Source: Larus michahellis
Lineage: Eukaryota > Chordata > Aves > Charadriiformes > Laridae
Direction: 5' to 3'
Assembly (NCBI RefSeq): GCF_964199755.1
Contig: NC_133906.1
Span: 2,356,001-2,420,000, forward strand
Length of the DNA stretch: 64,000 nucleotides
Made by a program: the position numbers and the translations under genes. The notes below the pieces were generated by a model that did not search any database, was not told where the DNA came from, and saw nothing but the letters and a program-made list of their open reading frames with translations. Positions 60,526 to 64,000 of this stretch are shown in pieces. Numbering within the stretch: position 1 is the stretch's first letter; each line of letters starts with the position of its first letter.

Positions 60526-62718
60526 GTGAAAGCCAACGACTCAGACCAGGGTGCCAACGCTGAAATCGACTACTCCTTCCACCAAGCATCGGACATGGTG
60601 CGCCGGCTGCTGCGCCTGGACCGCACCACGGGGCTCATCACCGTGCAGGGGCCCATTGACCGTGAGGACGTCAACATCCTCAAGTTCTCCGTCATGGCCA
60701 AGGACAAGGGGGCCAACCCCAAGAGTGCCCGCACCCAGGTCGTGGTCACCATCAAGGACATGAATGACAACGCGCCCTCCATAGAGATCCGGGGCATTGG
60801 GCTTGTCACTCATCAGGACGGCATGGCGAACATCTCGGAGGACGTGCCAGTAGAGACAGCAGTGGCTCTGGTGCAGGTGTCCGACCGAGATGAGGGTGAA
60901 AATGCTGTGGTGACCTGCGTGGTGGCTGGTGATGTCCCGTTCCAGCTGCGTCAGGCTAGTGAAACGGGGAGTGACAGCAAGAAGAAATACTTCCTACAGA
61001 CCACCACACCACTAGACTACGAGTCAGTGAAGGAGTACACCATTGAGATTGTGGCGGTGGACTCGGGGAACCCACCCCTCTCCAGCACCAACTCTTTGAA
61101 GGTGCAGGTGATGGATGTGAATGACAACGCGCCTGTCTTCAGCCAGAGTTTCACTGAGGTGGCATTCCCCGAGAACAACGAGCCTGATGACCTGGTGATG
61201 GAGGTGAGTGCCACCGATGCTGACAGTGGCTCCAATGCCAAGCTGGTTTACTCCCTGGTGACGGACCCCTCTTCCAAGGGCTCCTTCACCATTGACCCCG
61301 ACTCTGGGGAGATCCGGGTGAAGGCAGTGTTGGACCGAGAGCAACGGGAGCGCTATGAGTTCTTGGTGGTGGCAGCAGACAAGGGCAGCCCCAGCCTCAA
61401 GGGCACAGCATCTGTGGCCATCAACGTCATGGACAGGAATGACAACGACCCCAAGTTCATGCTGAGCGGCTACAACTTCTCAGTGATGGAGAACATGCCA
61501 CCCCTCAGCCCTGTGGGCATGGTGACGGTGATCGATGCTGACAAAGGAGAAAACGCCCGCATCCAGCTGTCGGTGGAGCAAGACAACGGAGATTTTGTCA
61601 TCCAGAATGGTACTGGCACCATCCTCTCCAGCATCTCTTTTGACCGGGAGCAGCAGAGCACGTACACTTTCCGACTCAAGGCGGTGGATGGCGGGGATCC
61701 TCCCAGGTCTGCCTATGTTGGGGTGACCATCAATGTCTTGGATGAGAATGATAATGCCCCCTTCATCACTTCACCCTCCAATGCCACCTACAAACACATC
61801 CTGCCCCACACCAGCCCTGGCCAGCAGGTGAGCAAGGTCAAGGCGGAGGACATTGACTCTGGTGTCAACGCAGAGCTGACCTACAGCATCACAGGAGGCA
61901 ACCCCTTCGAGCTCTTCCAGATCTCCCCGCACAGTGGAGACATCACCCTGGAGAAGGAAATCCTGCGCAAGCACCATGGCCTGCACCGCTTGGTAGTGCG
62001 CGTCAATGACAAGGGCAAGCCCTCACGGCACGGCACGGCGCTGGTGCACTTCTATGTCAACGAGACGCTGGCCAACCGCACACTGCTGGACACGCTGGTG
62101 GGGCACAGCCTGGACACACCACTCGACATAGACATCGCCGGAGACCCTGAATACGAGCGTAGCAAGCAGCGAAGCAACATCCTCTTTGGAGTCATTGCTG
62201 GCATCGTGGCTGTCACTCTGGTCATCGTGCTAGTCGTCCTGGTGCGCTACTGCCGGCAGCGGGAGGCCAAAAGTGGCTACCAGGCAGGCAAGAAGGAGAC
62301 CAAAGACCTGTATGCACCCAAGCAGGCCAGCAAGAGTGGTAAGAGCAAGAGCAAGGTGAAGAAGAGCAAGTCCCCAAAGCCACCCAAGCCCACAGAGGAT
62401 GAGGAGGAGACGGGGCTGCAGAAATCGCTCAAGTTCAACCTCATGAATGACTCTGTCAGTGACAGCCCCCGCATCCACCTGCCCCTCAACTACCCGCCGG
62501 GCAGCCCAGACCTGGGTCGTCACTACCGCTCCAACTCGCCACTGCCCTCCATCCAGCTACAGCCTCAGTCGCCCTCTGCCTCCAAGAAGCACCAAGTGGT
62601 GCAGGACCTGCCGGCCACCAACACCTTTGTTGGCACCGGGGACAACAACTCGACGGGCTCCGAGCAGTACTCGGACTACAGCTACCGCACCAATCCCCAG
62701 AAATACACCAACAAGCAG
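60526..62718 (+). CDS. PCDH1: PCDH1 large coding exon: EC3-EC7, transmembrane segment, cytoplasmic CM1 and CM2
   Basis: The exon follows acceptor AG at 60524-60525, keeps phase 0 (first codon GTG, Val 267), and is open for 731 codons to a donor at CAG|GTAGGA (GT at 62719). Calcium-binding linkers close EC3 (DMNDN 344-348), EC4 (DVNDN 463-467), EC5 (DRNDN 569-573) and EC6 (DENDN 672-676); EC7 runs to about 790, so there are seven repeats, the delta-1 number. N-glycosylation sequons are at Asn 368, 583, 627, 685, 778 and 783, all extracellular. A single hydrophobic span lies at 818-839, followed by RYCRQR. The tail has a CM1-like segment just after the membrane, a Lys/Ser-rich stretch near 868-886, and the CM2 block from about 900 to 950 (begins SLKFNLM). 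The CM3 motif RRVTF, which binds PP1 in this family, is absent here and should lie in a downstream exon beyond the window. No frameshift or missing calcium ligand was seen. Confidence 0.95.
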
Positions 62719-62796
62719 GTAGGAGAGCTCATCCTGAGGCCGGCAGCGGCCCCCCCCCTGCACCGGGGAGCCATCTGGACAGAGGTGTGGGAGTGA
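62719..62796 (+). CDS. PCDH1: PCDH1 alternative short-isoform C-terminus (retained intron read-through)
   Basis: If the donor at 62718/62719 is skipped, the frame continues for 25 codons (begins VGELILRP, ends GAIWTEVWE) to TGA at 62794-62796, giving a protein of 1022 residues. Mammalian PCDH1 is known in long and short isoforms, and I recall that the short one ends in the same GAIWTEVWE sequence. That makes this a conserved alternative end and not chance intron translation. The short protein keeps CM1 and CM2 but lacks CM3. No AATAAA or ATTAAA was seen from here to the window end, so the 3' end of such a transcript is not located. Confidence 0.7.
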   Translation, partial: VGELILRPAAAPPLHRGAIWTEVWE

Positions 62797-64000
62797 GCAT
62801 GGACTGGCCCCCAGCCCTGCATGCGTGGCCCTGGGGGGCTGGCGGAGGACTACCCCGGAGCCGAGCCACGAAGCCTGGTCATGGGGTGGGGAGGGAATGG
62901 GGGTGGTGGCGGTGGAGGGGAGGCCAAAGACTGTCGGAGCCCTTGTCAGAGCACCCGGGGCTGGGTCCTGGTGGCGCTGCTTGGGTGACGGTAATGCGAA
63001 GGGCGCTGCGTGCATGTGCCTCTGCATGTGGAGCTCTGGGGAGGGAATCCCACCAGCCTTGGTCCCCTTTGGGGACTGGCTCTAAGAGCAGGGAAGAGGG
63101 CAATGTCCACCCTCCCATCCATCCCTCTGCTTGGGCTGACTGGTGGGGAGGGGAGACTGGTCCTACTCCTGCCACAGCTCTGGGCAGCCGTTTTCTAGCC
63201 CTGCCCCTGTCTGGGGAGCAGCGAGGAAGGCTCTAGCCTTGCTATTGCCAGCCCGGCTCTGCTAATGCGGCTGAACCTTTCACCATCCCTGCTCAAAGCC
63301 ATCCAAAAAGGGAGTTTTGCACCCGCTGTGGCTGCCCGGGCAGGTGGGGCTGGGTGGAGGAGCAAAGCTCTGCCTTTTTCCCAGGCTTAGGCTCAGGCTT
63401 CCCCCAGGCTTGGGCCCTCTGCCATAGCCAGCGCGGTGAAAACCGGGCTTCCCTTAGTGTGAGCATCAGGGCCCGGAGCTACGGCTCTGTGGGAGCCGTG
63501 CTGCAGCCATTGCGGAGGAGGAGAGCGGATCCCGGTGGCCAGGGTGGCATGGGTCCGGCTGTGTGCTGGGACGGGGGCTGGGTCTCGTGCTCAGGGCTGG
63601 ATGAATGGGGCACTGCGGGTCTCTGCTGCGTGCTGCGGTCGGGTCACTGCTCTTGGTCTAACCAGGGATTTCTGCTGTGTGCGGGGCAGGGTGGAGGTAG
63701 GTCTTGGCTGTGGACTGGGAAGGGCTGCTCGCTGGTGTGCACTGGAGCTTGGAGCTGTCCCAGGAGGTCGTGGGATGAGCCCGGAGCTTGCAGGACCCTC
63801 TTTCCTCAGGCTATCTGGCCAGTTAACTTGCATCACATTTCTGCTTTGGCGCCTGTCGGGTCTATCCTTAAATAGCTAGGGAAGGAGAGGGGGGACGAGT
63901 GCCTGTGGCTTTGCCTCCTTCCTGGGGCCCCGTGGGTGAGGACCACCCACTCCCCCACTGTGCTGTACCCTCTGTGCCCTATGGAGACCCCTGCTCCCTT
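62797..64000 (+). other. PCDH1: PCDH1 downstream intron or short-isoform 3' UTR
   Basis: This GC-rich stretch follows the last PCDH1 sequence seen. None of the frames resembles the CM3 exon or later PCDH1 coding sequence, and no canonical polyadenylation signal was found. It is an intron in the long transcript and may be 3' UTR in the read-through transcript. Confidence 0.6.

Overview
The window looks like avian nuclear DNA. It is GC-rich and gene-poor, it carries several 5'-truncated CR1 LINE copies whose 3' ends finish in short ATTCTATG-type repeats, and its one recognisable gene is interrupted by introns and encodes a vertebrate cell-surface protein. There are no operons, bacterial-type genes, tRNA or rRNA genes, or CRISPR arrays. 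The species cannot be named from the sequence alone.

The only protein-coding gene I can support is protocadherin-1 (PCDH1), a delta-1 non-clustered protocadherin, on the + strand at the right end. A CpG island at about 51.58-53.47 kb is the likely promoter and first exon. After an intron of about 6 kb, a coding exon (ATG at 58139, donor after 58936) encodes the signal peptide, EC1, EC2 and the start of EC3. A second, very large exon (60526-62718) encodes the rest of the ectodomain, the single membrane span and the cytoplasmic tail through the second conserved motif. The downstream exons of the long isoform lie outside the window. If the donor at 62718 is not used, reading runs 25 codons further to a stop at 62794-62796. 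The tail this makes ends in GAIWTEVWE, as I recall for the short mammalian PCDH1 isoform.

Positions 1 to about 51.5 kb appear to be upstream non-coding DNA. They hold four clear CR1 3' fragments (16.3-16.9, 25.7-26.2 and 31.3-31.8 kb on +; 32.1-32.5 kb on -), two much older CR1-like reverse-transcriptase fossils (39.4-39.7 kb + and 47.7-48.15 kb -), small microsatellites, and AT-rich islands in GC-rich DNA that look like conserved non-coding or enhancer elements. The best of these are a cluster of GGATTA (bicoid-class) motifs at 22.9-23.04 kb and a near-perfect RFX X-box at 48651-48664.

Putative intron 1 (52182-58121) holds TG-rich tracts, a CTC/TCC microsatellite, a stretch rich in CACACG/ACGTG steps (55.3-55.7 kb) and a degenerate 51-bp-period minisatellite (about 56.48-57.64 kb) that leaves long open frames on both strands. 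The intron between the two coding exons (58937-60525) carries a candidate element with four GATA-type motifs.

I found no new multi-gene system. The observations most worth following are the retained-intron PCDH1 tail, a possible in-frame N-terminal extension encoded in the CpG-island exon, the 51-bp array, and the candidate regulatory clusters.
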